Positions 54,465 to 63,379 of a DNA stretch of 64,000 nucleotides are shown piece by piece. Made by a program: the position numbers and the translations under genes. Source of the DNA: CAIUGU01 sp963819685 (GTDB lineage Bacteria; Pseudomonadota; Gammaproteobacteria; Steroidobacterales; Steroidobacteraceae); the NCBI GenBank assembly GCA_963819685.1, contig CAWFXI010000004.1, positions 1 to 64,000 of the forward strand. Reading direction: 5' to 3'. Numbering within the stretch: the stretch's first letter is position 1; every line of letters begins with the position of its first letter. Below the pieces are notes generated by a model that saw only the letters and a program-made list of their open reading frames with translations, had not been told where the DNA came from and did not search any database.

Positions 54465-55727
54465 CTATTCATACCTCAGCGCCTCGGCCGGTTCGGTCTG
54501 GGCACCGCGCAGCGACGGGTAGATGGTTGACAGCACCGACAGCACCAGCGCCACTCCACTGATTGCCATGACCTGGAACGCATGAACTTCCGAGGGAATT
54601 TCCGCGATGTAGTACACCTCCGGGTCCAGCACGCGAACGCCAAACAGCTGTTCGAGGAGTGGCACCAGCGTTTCGACGTTGAATGCAAGCGCCAGACCGA
54701 GCGCCACACCCAGCAGTGTGCCCACCCAGCCAATGACAACGCCCTGCGTCATGAATACGGCAACGACGCTCCGTGGCGGCAAACCCAATGTCCGCAGAAT
54801 GGCGATGTCCGTACGCTTTTCGTTCACGACCATGACGAGGGCGGCAACGATGTTGAACGCGGCGACGGCCACGATCAGCATCAGGATCAGCGTCATCATC
54901 GTTTTCTCGATGCGCACCGCGCGGAAGTAACTCGCGTTTTCCTTCGACCAGTCGCTGACGGTGAAACCTCCCCCCAATGCTTCGGCCACCTTGGGCGCAG
55001 CCAGCGGTGCAGCGAAGATGTCGGTGAACTTGAGGCGCAGCCCGGTCGGCGCACCGCCGGTTCCAGCCAGTTCGGCAGCGTCACCGAGCGCCACCAGCGC
55101 CAGCACGTTGTCGCTCTCCTGCAGCCCGGCCTCAAAGATGCCGCTTACCGTAAAACTCTGGATGCGCGGCCTGAGGTCCAGCACCCCACTTGCCGATTCA
55201 TTGGTGAGCGCCTGCGGAATCAGCACCGTCAGCTCATCCCCGACCTGTGCATCGAGTCCATAGGCGAGTCCCGCGCCCAGAACGATCCGTCGCTCTCCTG
55301 CGACCAGATCGTTCAGTGAGCCTTCCTTCAAAAAGCTGCCGAGATCGGCGACCTGGCCCTCCACGTCCGGCAACACGCCACGAATCTGCGCCCCGCTCAG
55401 GTCAAGTCCCCGGCCCACCATGGCCTGCATTTCAACGTACGGGGCGACGCCGACCACACCCTGCTGCCTGCGCGCCTCGTCAGCCAGGCGTGGCCAGTCC
55501 TGCATTCTTTCCGGACCCGCCGTGAGCGTCGCATGAGCCGCCATGCTGAGGAGCCGGGTCCTGAGTTCCGACTCGAAGCCATTCATCACCGACAGCACGG
55601 TGATCAGGGCCGCCACGCCCACGCAGATCCCGAGCATCGACACCCAGCTGATGAATGAAACGAAGAACCCCTGGGTTCGCCGGAGTACATAGCGCAGGCC
55701 GATGAAGAGGGATAAGGGCTGGAACAT
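54465..55727 (-). CDS. lolC: LolC/LolE family lipoprotein-release permease (first copy)
   Basis: 420 residues. The N-terminus MFQPLSLFIGLRYVLRRTQGFFVSFISWVSMLGICVGVAAL is the LolC/E signature, followed by a periplasmic domain and the FtsX domain (MMTLILMLIVAVAAFNIVAALVMVVNEKRTDIAILRTLGLPPRS, IGWVGTLLGVALGLALAF). It ends QTEPAEALRYE. It is first gene of the minus-strand lol operon. The two copies are clearly homologous, and which is LolC and which LolE cannot be settled by eye; the first position is conventional for LolC. Confidence 0.9.
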   Translation of the reverse strand: MFQPLSLFIGLRYVLRRTQGFFVSFISWVSMLGICVGVAALITVLSVMNGFESELRTRLLSMAAHATLTAGPERMQDWPRLADEARRQQGVVGVAPYVEMQAMVGRGLDLSGAQIRGVLPDVEGQVADLGSFLKEGSLNDLVAGERRIVLGAGLAYGLDAQVGDELTVLIPQALTNESASGVLDLRPRIQSFTVSGIFEAGLQESDNVLALVALGDAAELAGTGGAPTGLRLKFTDIFAAPLAAPKVAEALGGGFTVSDWSKENASYFRAVRIEKTMMTLILMLIVAVAAFNIVAALVMVVNEKRTDIAILRTLGLPPRSVVAVFMTQGVVIGWVGTLLGVALGLALAFNVETLVPLLEQLFGVRVLDPEVYYIAEIPSEVHAFQVMAISGVALVLSVLSTIYPSLRGAQTEPAEALRYE

Positions 55728-55850
55728 CAGGATAGGTGATCTGAAGCACGGTTTTCTGCGGGACGCTGATGCTACATGGCGGCAGTGTTATATTCGCATC
55801 CCATTCGTATTGTACCGGCGATTGGGTAAAACCCCTGAAGGAGGCACCCC

Positions 55851-56126
55851 ATGCGAAGAGCCATCCGTCCATTCATCGTGATAGGCGCTGTCAGCGTGGC
55901 GCTGGGAGCAGGTCTTGCCAACGCCCAGAACCCGGCGTCCGGGCAAACAGCGGCAGAACATCCTGCGCGCGGCATGACCATGACGCGCGTCGAATCCAGC
56001 TTTGGAGCACCCAGCAACCGGCTCGCGCCCGTCGGCCAACCACCCATCACGCGCTGGGAGTACCCGGGCTTCATCGTTTATTTCGAGCACAGCCACGTCA
56101 TTCACACAGTGGCTGTCAGGCAGTAA
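55851..56126 (+). CDS. Small secreted conserved protein
   Basis: 91 residues with a signal peptide (FIVIGAVSVALGAGLANA). The mature part, MTMTRVESSFGAPSNRLAPVGQPPITRWEYPGFIVYFEHSHVIHTVAV, resembles the compact alpha-beta SmpA/BamE-like layout (V...FG.P....PVG.PPI..W.Y..F.VYFE...V.H.V). I do not recognise a named family with confidence. It lies alone between the divergent lol operon and mfd and has its own terminator. Confidence 0.7.
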   Translation: MRRAIRPFIVIGAVSVALGAGLANAQNPASGQTAAEHPARGMTMTRVESSFGAPSNRLAPVGQPPITRWEYPGFIVYFEHSHVIHTVAVRQ

Positions 56127-56149
56127 CTCTTACATGACGACTTCGAGCC

Positions 56150-56174
56150 AAGGGCCGGCCTAGCCGGCCCTTTT
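56150..56174 (+). terminator. Rho-independent terminator
   Basis: A 10-bp stem, AAGGGCCGGC with GCCGGCCCTT around a CTA loop, is followed by TTTT (56171-56174). It ends the small secreted protein transcript before mfd. Confidence 0.88.
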
Positions 56175-56275
56175 CTTTGGTACTCTTTCGTTCTGCTATC
56201 GGAGACGCTACCGCGCCAGTCCGAGTTGATGTCGTTGGTCAATGCATTAACATTGAACTATAAGTAACTGATTCT

Positions 56276-59200
56276 GTGAAAGAAGATATCCTGCTCCCAA
56301 CCCCGTCAGCGCCGCGTGTCCAATGGGGCCAGCTGTACGGGTCGGCGGCTGCGTTGCGTCTGTCGCAAGCCGCCGAACAGCTCGTCGCACCGCTGGTCGT
56401 CGTCGCCGCCAATGCGCGAGCGGCCAGTCAGCTTGTCGATGAGACACGTTTCTTTGCAGCATCCGACTTCCCTATCGCCGTGTTTCCGGATTGGGAAACG
56501 CTGCCATACGACCTGTTCTCGCCTCACCCGGATATCGTCTCGAAGCGCTTGCAGCTGCTCGCCGAGTTACCGCAATGGCAGCGCGGCATCCTGGTCGTCG
56601 ACCTCGAGACACTGCTGCAACGCATAGCCCCTGCCGCGTACATCAACGGACATGCTTTCGACATTCGCGTCGGGACCCGGCTCAATCTCGAGCGCTTGCG
56701 CGAACGGCTGGCGGGCGCGGGCTATGCAAGCACATCGCAGGTGATGGCGCCGGGAGAATTTGCAGTCCGTGGCTCATTACTCGATCTGTTCGCCATGGGC
56801 AGCGCGAGCCCCTTCCGCATCGACCTGTTTGATGATGAAGTCGAGAGCATTCGCACTTTCGATCCCGAAACACAGCGCTCGGGTGACAAGGTCGCGGCCG
56901 TACGTCTTCTGCCGGCGAGAGAGTTCCCGCTGACGCCCGAGGGCATCCAGGGCTTTCGCCGCCGCTATCGCACGCGCTTCACCGGGGATCTCACGCAGAT
57001 GCATGTCTATCGCGATGTGAGCGAAGGCATCGCGTCGGCCGGTATCGAATACTTTCTGCCGCTGTTCTTCGATACGACGGCCTCGCTGCTTGACTATCTG
57101 CCCCCGGGCAGCGTGATTGCCACTGATACCGATCTCGGCGCGGTGCTCTTGCATGCCTGGACCGAAATTGCGGAGCGCTACGACCAGCGGGGACATGATT
57201 CGACGCGTCCCATTCTGGCGCCGAACGAGATCTTTTTCCCGCCGGAGGAACTGGAAGCACGGCTGCGTGATTTCAAGCGGATCGAGATTTCCAGACTGGA
57301 ACTCGATCCGCTCAACCGCTCGCTGCCGCATCGCAATTACCGCACGCAGCGGCCTCCGTCGCTCAGGATCGACGCGCGCGCCGAAGAACCGGCCAGTGAG
57401 CTGCTGGCATTTCTCGATCGCTTCAGCGGCCGCGTGCTGCTGGCCGCGGAATCTCCCGGCCGGCGAGAAATGCTGTTCGACCTGCTGCGCAAGCGTCGCG
57501 TGGCAGTACAGGGCGTCGAGTCATGGCAGGGATTCCTGGCAGGTTCCGCGAAAGTCGCCATCACGATTTCGCCTATCAGCATCGGCCTGCTGCTCGACGC
57601 ACCGTCGATTTCGCTGATTGCCGAAGAGCAGCTGTTCGGTGAACGCGCGCGGCAGGAGCGACGGCGAAGGCGGACGGAACGCGATCCGGACAAGATTGTC
57701 CGCGACCTGACAGATCTCCATCCTGGAGCACCGGTCGTCCATGAGGAATACGGGATCGGCCGTTACCTGGGACTCAAGACCATGGACGTCGGTGGCATGC
57801 CCGGCGAATTCCTGGTGCTCGAATATGCAGACAGCGACAAGCTGTATGTGCCGGTGCAGTCGCTGGCGCTGATCAGCCGGTATACCGGAGCCCCTGCTGA
57901 AACCGCTCCGCTACACAAACTCGGCAGTGACGCCTGGCAGAAAGCGCGCAAGAAAGCAGCTCAACGCGTCCGGGACACTGCAGCGGAACTGCTCGACCTG
58001 TATTCGCGTCGCGCCGCTCGAAGTGGCCAGAAGATCTCCGCGGGCGAGGCCGAACTGCGGGCGTTTGCGGCCGAGTTCCCGTTCGAGGAAACCCCGGACC
58101 AGGCACAGGCCATCGTCAGCGTGGTCGAAGATCTCGCGAGCGGCAAGGCAATGGACCGCGTCGTCTGCGGCGATGTCGGTTTCGGCAAAACCGAGGTGGC
58201 GTTGCGTGCCGCATTTGTCACGGTGCAGGCCGGCAAGCAGGTTGCGGTTCTCGTGCCGACGACGCTGCTCGCGCAGCAGCATTACCAGACGTTCGCGGAC
58301 CGCTTCGCCGACTGGCCCGTGCGCGTCGAATCGCTGTCCCGATTTCGCAGTGCCGCGCAAGTGCAGGAGGTTCTCAAGGGTCTGGAAAGCGGCACTGTGG
58401 ACATCGTGGTAGGTACCCACCGACTGTTGCAGTCCGGCCTTGAATTCAGGAACCTTGGCCTGCTCATCATCGATGAAGAGCATCGCTTTGGCGTGAAAGA
58501 CAAGGAGAAACTGAAGGCGCTGCGGGCGGATGTCGATGTACTGACCCTCACAGCCACACCGATACCTCGTACGCTCAACATGGCCATGGGCGGCCTCCGG
58601 GACCTGTCGCTGATTACTACACCGCCCCCCTCGCGGCTGTCGATCAAGACCTTTGTCTCCCGCTGGGATGCGGCGCTGGTGCGTGAGGCCTGCCTGCGCG
58701 AGATCCGGCGCGGCGGGCAGATCTATTACGTGCACAACAGCGTGGAAACGATCGAGAAGACCGCCCAGGCGCTGGCCGAACTGTTGCCCGAAGCGCGCAT
58801 CGCCGTTGGCCATGGGCAGATGCGTGAGCGTGAACTCGAACAGATCATGCTCGATTTCTACCATCAGCGCTGCAACCTGCTTCTGTGCACCACGATCGTG
58901 GAGAGCGGCATCGACGTGCCGGCGGCGAATACCATCATCATCGATCGCGCCGACAAGCTCGGCCTCGCACAACTGCATCAGTTGCGGGGCCGCGTCGGCC
59001 GCTCCCATCACCAGGCGTATGCGTACCTGCTGACGCCCGAGCGGGCGGCAATGACGGCCGATGCGGTCAAGCGGCTGGAAGCCATCGAGTCGCTCGAGGA
59101 TCTGGGCGCCGGCTTTACGCTCGCCACTCATGACCTCGAGATCCGGGGTGCCGGCGAACTGCTGGGTGAGAGCCAAAGCGGCCAGATCCAGGAAATAGGG

Positions 59201-59755
59201 TTTGCGCTGTACCTCGAAATGCTCGAGCGGGCGGTCGCTGCATTGAAGGCCGGTGAAATCCCGGATTTCGATGAGCCGATACATCGGGGGCCTGAGGTCG
59301 ATCTGCATGTTCCGGCCCTGCTCCCGGAGACCTACATGCCGGACGTCCATCTGCGGCTGGTGCTTTACAAGCGGATTGCCGCCGCCGGTGATACCGATCA
59401 GCTGCGGGAACTGCAGGTGGAGATGATCGACCGGTTTGGATTGCTCCCCGAGCCAGCAAAGAACCTGTTCCGCATTGCCGAATTCAAACTGCTCGCCGCC
59501 GCGCTCGGGCTTCGCAAGCTGGATATCGGCCCGGGGGGTGGCGTGCTGACCTTCGGACCCAAGCCGGCGGCTGACCCGGCCGTCGTCATCCGCTACGTCC
59601 AGCTGCGATCGAAAACCCACCGATTCGATGGACCGCAAAAAATCCGTTTCATCCAGAAACTCGACAAGGACGAGCAGCGGTTTGAAGCGGCGGAGCAGAT
59701 CCTGAGCACGCTGGCACAGCCGTTGAAGTCACGGCCAGCGACGATGAGCCGTTGA
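56276..59755 (+). CDS. mfd: Transcription-repair coupling factor
   Basis: 1159 residues. It displaces stalled RNA polymerase and recruits UvrA. An N-terminal UvrB-like module (VVAANARAASQLVDETRFF, FPDWETLPYDLFSPHPDIVS) is followed by the RNA-polymerase-interaction domain (VVHEEYGIGRYLGLKTM, residues about 485-500). The superfamily-2 translocase has Walker A CGDVGFGKTEVALRAAF (about residue 627), LTATPIPRTLNMAM, DEEHRFGV and QLRGRVGRSHHQAYAYLL. A C-terminal regulatory domain includes PDVHLRLVLYKRIA. The start is GTG 56276. Confidence 0.95.
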   Translation: MKEDILLPTPSAPRVQWGQLYGSAAALRLSQAAEQLVAPLVVVAANARAASQLVDETRFFAASDFPIAVFPDWETLPYDLFSPHPDIVSKRLQLLAELPQWQRGILVVDLETLLQRIAPAAYINGHAFDIRVGTRLNLERLRERLAGAGYASTSQVMAPGEFAVRGSLLDLFAMGSASPFRIDLFDDEVESIRTFDPETQRSGDKVAAVRLLPAREFPLTPEGIQGFRRRYRTRFTGDLTQMHVYRDVSEGIASAGIEYFLPLFFDTTASLLDYLPPGSVIATDTDLGAVLLHAWTEIAERYDQRGHDSTRPILAPNEIFFPPEELEARLRDFKRIEISRLELDPLNRSLPHRNYRTQRPPSLRIDARAEEPASELLAFLDRFSGRVLLAAESPGRREMLFDLLRKRRVAVQGVESWQGFLAGSAKVAITISPISIGLLLDAPSISLIAEEQLFGERARQERRRRRTERDPDKIVRDLTDLHPGAPVVHEEYGIGRYLGLKTMDVGGMPGEFLVLEYADSDKLYVPVQSLALISRYTGAPAETAPLHKLGSDAWQKARKKAAQRVRDTAAELLDLYSRRAARSGQKISAGEAELRAFAAEFPFEETPDQAQAIVSVVEDLASGKAMDRVVCGDVGFGKTEVALRAAFVTVQAGKQVAVLVPTTLLAQQHYQTFADRFADWPVRVESLSRFRSAAQVQEVLKGLESGTVDIVVGTHRLLQSGLEFRNLGLLIIDEEHRFGVKDKEKLKALRADVDVLTLTATPIPRTLNMAMGGLRDLSLITTPPPSRLSIKTFVSRWDAALVREACLREIRRGGQIYYVHNSVETIEKTAQALAELLPEARIAVGHGQMRERELEQIMLDFYHQRCNLLLCTTIVESGIDVPAANTIIIDRADKLGLAQLHQLRGRVGRSHHQAYAYLLTPERAAMTADAVKRLEAIESLEDLGAGFTLATHDLEIRGAGELLGESQSGQIQEIGFALYLEMLERAVAALKAGEIPDFDEPIHRGPEVDLHVPALLPETYMPDVHLRLVLYKRIAAAGDTDQLRELQVEMIDRFGLLPEPAKNLFRIAEFKLLAAALGLRKLDIGPGGGVLTFGPKPAADPAVVIRYVQLRSKTHRFDGPQKIRFIQKLDKDEQRFEAAEQILSTLAQPLKSRPATMSR

Positions 59756-59846
59756 TACGGCAGGCTGCCGGTCATACTCAACTCGGGTCTGTAGGCGTAT
59801 ATTCCGGCAACTCGTTCCGGCACACGCACAAGAGGGGAGACGATTC

Positions 59847-60305
59847 ATGGCCGCTCTCGATATCAATGGCAAAAGCGTCGAAGTCGACGTCGACCCGGAT
59901 ATGCCCCTGCTCTGGGCTTTGCGCGACCACCTGTCCCTGACCGGCACCAAGTATGGCTGCGGCATGGCCTTATGCGGGGCATGCACGGTCCATGTCGACG
60001 GCCAGGCTACGCGCAGCTGCGTCACGCCTGTCTCTGCGGTAGCAGGCAAGAAAATCACTACGATCGAAACGATCGGCTCGGGCCCAGTCGGCCGAGCGGT
60101 GCAAGAGGCCTGGATCGCCGAGAATGTCGCCCAGTGCGGCTACTGCCAGTCCGGTCAGATCATGAGCGCCACGGCGCTCCTCACCAGCAACAAGTCGCCG
60201 TCCGATGCCGACATCGATACCGCCATGGCCGGCAATATCTGCCGCTGCGCCACGTACGCCCGGATCCGCGCCGCCATCAAGCGGGCAGCCGGGTCGCTCG
60301 CTTGA
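59847..60305 (+). CDS. 2Fe-2S subunit of a xanthine-dehydrogenase-family molybdenum hydroxylase (IorA-like)
   Basis: 152 residues carrying two [2Fe-2S] clusters: the plant-type ferredoxin cluster KYGCGMALCGACTVH plus a Cys further on (TRSCVTP), and the helical-bundle cluster CGYCQSGQIM ... NICRCATYARI. It transfers electrons from the molybdenum subunit encoded next, with 10 nt between genes. The length fits the small subunit of isoquinoline 1-oxidoreductase and related aldehyde or N-heterocycle hydroxylases. The substrate is unknown. Confidence 0.9.
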   Translation: MAALDINGKSVEVDVDPDMPLLWALRDHLSLTGTKYGCGMALCGACTVHVDGQATRSCVTPVSAVAGKKITTIETIGSGPVGRAVQEAWIAENVAQCGYCQSGQIMSATALLTSNKSPSDADIDTAMAGNICRCATYARIRAAIKRAAGSLA

Positions 60306-60315
60306 GGAGGCCATC

Positions 60316-62526
60316 ATGACCACAAACTACATAGTCAATGCGAGCGTTCCCGAAGCCACCAGCCGCCGCGATTTCCTCAAAGTCGGCGCCGCGCTGACGC
60401 TTGCGATCTATCTGCCAGGCTGCTCGCCGGATTCAACCTCCGGCACAGCTACGGGAACGGGAGCCACCGTGTTCGAACCGAACGCCTTCGTGCGGATCGG
60501 GGCGGACAACGGCGTCACCGTGATCTCGAAGCACATTGAAATGGGTCAGGGCACGTACACCGGTCTCGCCACGCTCGTAGCCGACGAACTGGATGCGGAC
60601 TGGACACAGGTCAGCGTAGAGGGTGCACCGGCCGACGCCATGCGCTATGGAAACCTTGCCTTTGGCGGCCTTCAGGGCACCGGCGGCAGCACCGCCATCG
60701 CCAACTCCTTTGAGCAGTATCGGCAAGCAGGTGCGGCTGCGCGAGCGATGCTGGTCACGGCCGCAGCCAATCGCTGGAAAGTGACGGCTGGCGAGGTCCA
60801 GGTTGCCGGTGGGGTTGTCAGCCATGCTGCGTCCAAGCACCAGGCTTCATTTGGGGAACTGGTCGCTGACGCAGCGCTACTGCCCGTACCCACCGACATC
60901 AAGCTCAAGGATCCCAAGGATTTTGTTTTCATCGGCAAGGCGACCGCCGTCCGCGTCGATGCCAGGGCCAAGTCGACCGGCACAGCCCAGTACACACAGG
61001 ACGTGCAGCTCCCGGGCATGTTGACCGCAGTGGTCATGCATCCGCCGCGTTTCGGCTCGAAGGTGAAGAATGTCGACGCGTCAAAGGCCAAAGCCATCAA
61101 GGGCGTGGTCAACGTCGTGACGTTCGAAACACCGGTGTCGACCGGCGTAGCCGTGCTGGCCAGTGATTTCTGGTCGGCCAGGAAGGGTCGCGATGCGCTT
61201 GATGTGGAATGGGACGAGACCAACGCATTCAAGCAGGGCTCGAAAGAAATTCTCGCGGACTATCGCAAGCTCGCCGCCAAACCAGGCACTGTTGCCCGCA
61301 ATGACGGCGATGTGGACGCAGCGTTCAAGAGCGCGGCCCGCGTCATTGAGGCGTCGTACGAAGTGCCGTTCCTCTCGCACTCCTCGATGGAGCCACTCAA
61401 CTGCGTCGTGCAACTGGGCGAAAACTCCTGCGAGATGTGGAATGGCGAACAGTTCCAGACCACCGACCAGGCTGCCGTGGCCAAGTTGCTCGGGCTGGCG
61501 CCTGAAAGCGTCAAACTCAACATGCTGTTTGCGGGAGGCAGCTTTGGCCGTCGCGCCAATCCGCTCGCGGACTATCCGCTGGAGGCGGCCGCCATCGCCA
61601 AAGCAGCAGCCACCACCGTTCCGATCAAGATGGTGTGGACGCGCGAGGAAGACACGAAGGGCGGCTTCTATCGACCCTTGTACCTGCACGTGCTGAAGGC
61701 GGGCCTCGATGCCAAGGGCAATATCATCGCCTGGCAGCAGCGTATCGTCGGCCAATCCATCATGAGCGGCGGGCCGATGCAGGCCATGGTCCAGAACGGC
61801 ATCGACCCGACATCCGTCGAAGGGGCGTCGACGCTGCCTTATGCCATTCCCAATCTGCGCGTCGAACTGCATACGACGAACATCGGCGTACCGATTCAGT
61901 GGTGGCGGTCGGTCGGTTCTTCGCACACGGGCTATGTCACTGAATGCTTCCTGGATGAACTCGCCCATGCCACGGGCAAGGACCCGTTCGAGCTGCGTCG
62001 CGGTCTGCTGACAAAACATCCCCGGCACCTTGCTGCACTCGAACTCGCTGCTGAACGCGCCGGCTGGGGCAAGCCGCTGGGGGCGGGCCGGGCACGAGGT
62101 ATCGCTGTGCATGAGTCCTTCGGCACCGTTGTGGCCCAGGTTGCGGAAGTGACGAAGACCGACCAGGGCTTCAAGCTGGACCGCGTGGTGTGCTCGGTGG
62201 ACTGCGGCGTCGCGGTCAACCCGACGATCATCGCGATGCAGATGGAGTCCGGCATCGGCTATGGACTGTCAGCTGCGCTGATGGGCGCCATCACCCTGAA
62301 GGATGGCATCGTCGAGCAATCGAATTTTCATCAGTATCCGGTGCTCAGGATCAACCAGATGCCGGCGGTGGACGTGCATATCGTACCGTCGACGGAGAAA
62401 CCCACTGGTGTCGGCGAGCCCGCCACTCCGGTGATAGCACCCGCATTGATCAATGCGCTGATGGTGCTGACCGGCAAGCCACTGCGTGCGTTACCGCTGT
62501 CGACCCAGGGAATCAAGATGGCATGA
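60316..62526 (+). CDS. Molybdopterin-binding subunit of xanthine dehydrogenase family (IorB-like), Tat-exported
   Basis: 736 residues with a Tat signal (SRRDFLKVGAALTLAIYLPGC). The Cys suggests a lipoprotein-like or membrane-anchored N-terminus. It shows the two-domain large-subunit pattern: RIGADNGVTVISKHIEMGQGTYTGLATLVADEL, GGLQGTGGSTAI, KSTGTAQYTQDVQLPGML, MLFAGGSFGRRANPLADYPLEA, IQWWRSVGSSHTGYVTECFLDELA and VGEPATPVIAPALINAL (catalytic Glu region). ATG 60316 has GAGGAGG five bases before it. With the upstream 2Fe-2S subunit it forms a periplasmic hydroxylase or aldehyde oxidoreductase. Its stop overlaps the next start. Confidence 0.9.
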   Translation: MTTNYIVNASVPEATSRRDFLKVGAALTLAIYLPGCSPDSTSGTATGTGATVFEPNAFVRIGADNGVTVISKHIEMGQGTYTGLATLVADELDADWTQVSVEGAPADAMRYGNLAFGGLQGTGGSTAIANSFEQYRQAGAAARAMLVTAAANRWKVTAGEVQVAGGVVSHAASKHQASFGELVADAALLPVPTDIKLKDPKDFVFIGKATAVRVDARAKSTGTAQYTQDVQLPGMLTAVVMHPPRFGSKVKNVDASKAKAIKGVVNVVTFETPVSTGVAVLASDFWSARKGRDALDVEWDETNAFKQGSKEILADYRKLAAKPGTVARNDGDVDAAFKSAARVIEASYEVPFLSHSSMEPLNCVVQLGENSCEMWNGEQFQTTDQAAVAKLLGLAPESVKLNMLFAGGSFGRRANPLADYPLEAAAIAKAAATTVPIKMVWTREEDTKGGFYRPLYLHVLKAGLDAKGNIIAWQQRIVGQSIMSGGPMQAMVQNGIDPTSVEGASTLPYAIPNLRVELHTTNIGVPIQWWRSVGSSHTGYVTECFLDELAHATGKDPFELRRGLLTKHPRHLAALELAAERAGWGKPLGAGRARGIAVHESFGTVVAQVAEVTKTDQGFKLDRVVCSVDCGVAVNPTIIAMQMESGIGYGLSAALMGAITLKDGIVEQSNFHQYPVLRINQMPAVDVHIVPSTEKPTGVGEPATPVIAPALINALMVLTGKPLRALPLSTQGIKMA

Positions 62527-63161
62527 GGAGGCTGCGAGCGAACGCTTCGTTGAATATCTGGAAGCGAACTGTGCTTGGCAGCTGCGCACTGCTGGCGCTG
62601 ACGCCGCTTGCCGATGCCCAGGTCGCGACGCCGGTCGTCTATGACGTCGAACTGATCGTCTTCCAGAATCTGCAGACGGCGGGCACCGCGGAGGACTGGA
62701 CCCTCGAGGAGCAGATCGCCGCTCGCAATCAGCCTGTTGTCGCAGCCCAGGAAGAAGGCGCACTCGCAGTTCCGGCGGCAGTTGCTCCCGACGCCATCGG
62801 TCCCGTACGGCAGGCTCTGCCCGCGGAAAACTTCAAGATGACTGCGTTGGCAGCCTCACTGCAGCGCAGCCGAAGCTACAGGCCCATCGCGCACTTCGGC
62901 TGGAGCCAGACAGGGACACCCCTCAATGCCACCATGCCAGTGCCGCTCGGTGACCTGCTACCGGCAGGTCCGTTGACGGGTTCGGCAGCGCTGGCCCTCG
63001 GACGATTCCTGCACCTGACGCTCGACCTGAGCTATCAGCCGCCCGGGGACGCCCACCACTATGTCCTGCGGCAAACGCGCCGCATGCGCAGTAAAGAACG
63101 CCACTACATCGACCATCCGCAGTTCGGGGTAATCGCGCTGGTGACGCCGAAGGGGCAGTGA
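62523..63161 (+). CDS. csiV: CsiV-family secreted protein
   Basis: About 212 residues with a signal peptide (LGSCALLALTPLADA). It shows VVYDVELIVFQNLQTAGTAEDW, a Pro/Ala-rich middle, L..SRSYRPIAHFGWSQTG, a beta-barrel-like FLHLTLDLSYQP and RTRRMRSKERHYIDHPQFGVIALVTP. In Pseudomonas and relatives this type of gene sits just after mfd, and the protein is a peptidoglycan-binding factor. Here the Ior pair separates them. The ATG overlaps the IorB stop (ATGA). An alternative start further in is possible. Confidence 0.8.
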   Translation: MRRLRANASLNIWKRTVLGSCALLALTPLADAQVATPVVYDVELIVFQNLQTAGTAEDWTLEEQIAARNQPVVAAQEEGALAVPAAVAPDAIGPVRQALPAENFKMTALAASLQRSRSYRPIAHFGWSQTGTPLNATMPVPLGDLLPAGPLTGSAALALGRFLHLTLDLSYQPPGDAHHYVLRQTRRMRSKERHYIDHPQFGVIALVTPKGQ

Positions 63162-63181
63162 GGTCCCGGGACATGAAGGAC

Positions 63182-63365
63182 GGCCGACTTTGTCGGCAAG
63201 GGGGCCTAACGGCAGGTAGGTCTATCGACAGGAAGGCCTGTCGGCAGGCCAGAGAAAGAATCGCTCTGTCCGTCATCGATCTTTTCGAATTCTGGCCTGC
63301 CGTTAGGCCTGCTTGTCGCGTCCGCGACCTACTTGCCGTTAGGCCATTTGCCGACAGAGTCGGCC
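63182..63365. repeat. Long compound inverted repeat (about 184 bp)
   Basis: Two nested inverted repeats. Outer arms are 63182-63222 and 63326-63365 (roughly 40 bp, few mismatches); inner arms are 63227-63253 and 63291-63317 (27 bp, few mismatches); the central loop is 63254-63290. Smaller hairpins such as GCCGACTTTGTCGGC sit within the outer arms. GCCTAAC and GTTAGGC elements recur. It lies between csiV and the convergent GGDEF gene. Confidence 0.8.
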
Positions 63366-63379
63366 GGTCGCTCCTCTCT

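Noticed and set aside
57911..59638. 575-codon minus-strand open frame opposite mfd
   Set aside because: It is antisense to highly conserved mfd helicase motifs and has no recognisable domain.
63205..63348. Integron attC site
   Set aside because: Core-like GCCTAAC/GTTAGGC elements are present, but the inverted symmetry continues far outside them and there is no cassette or integrase gene.
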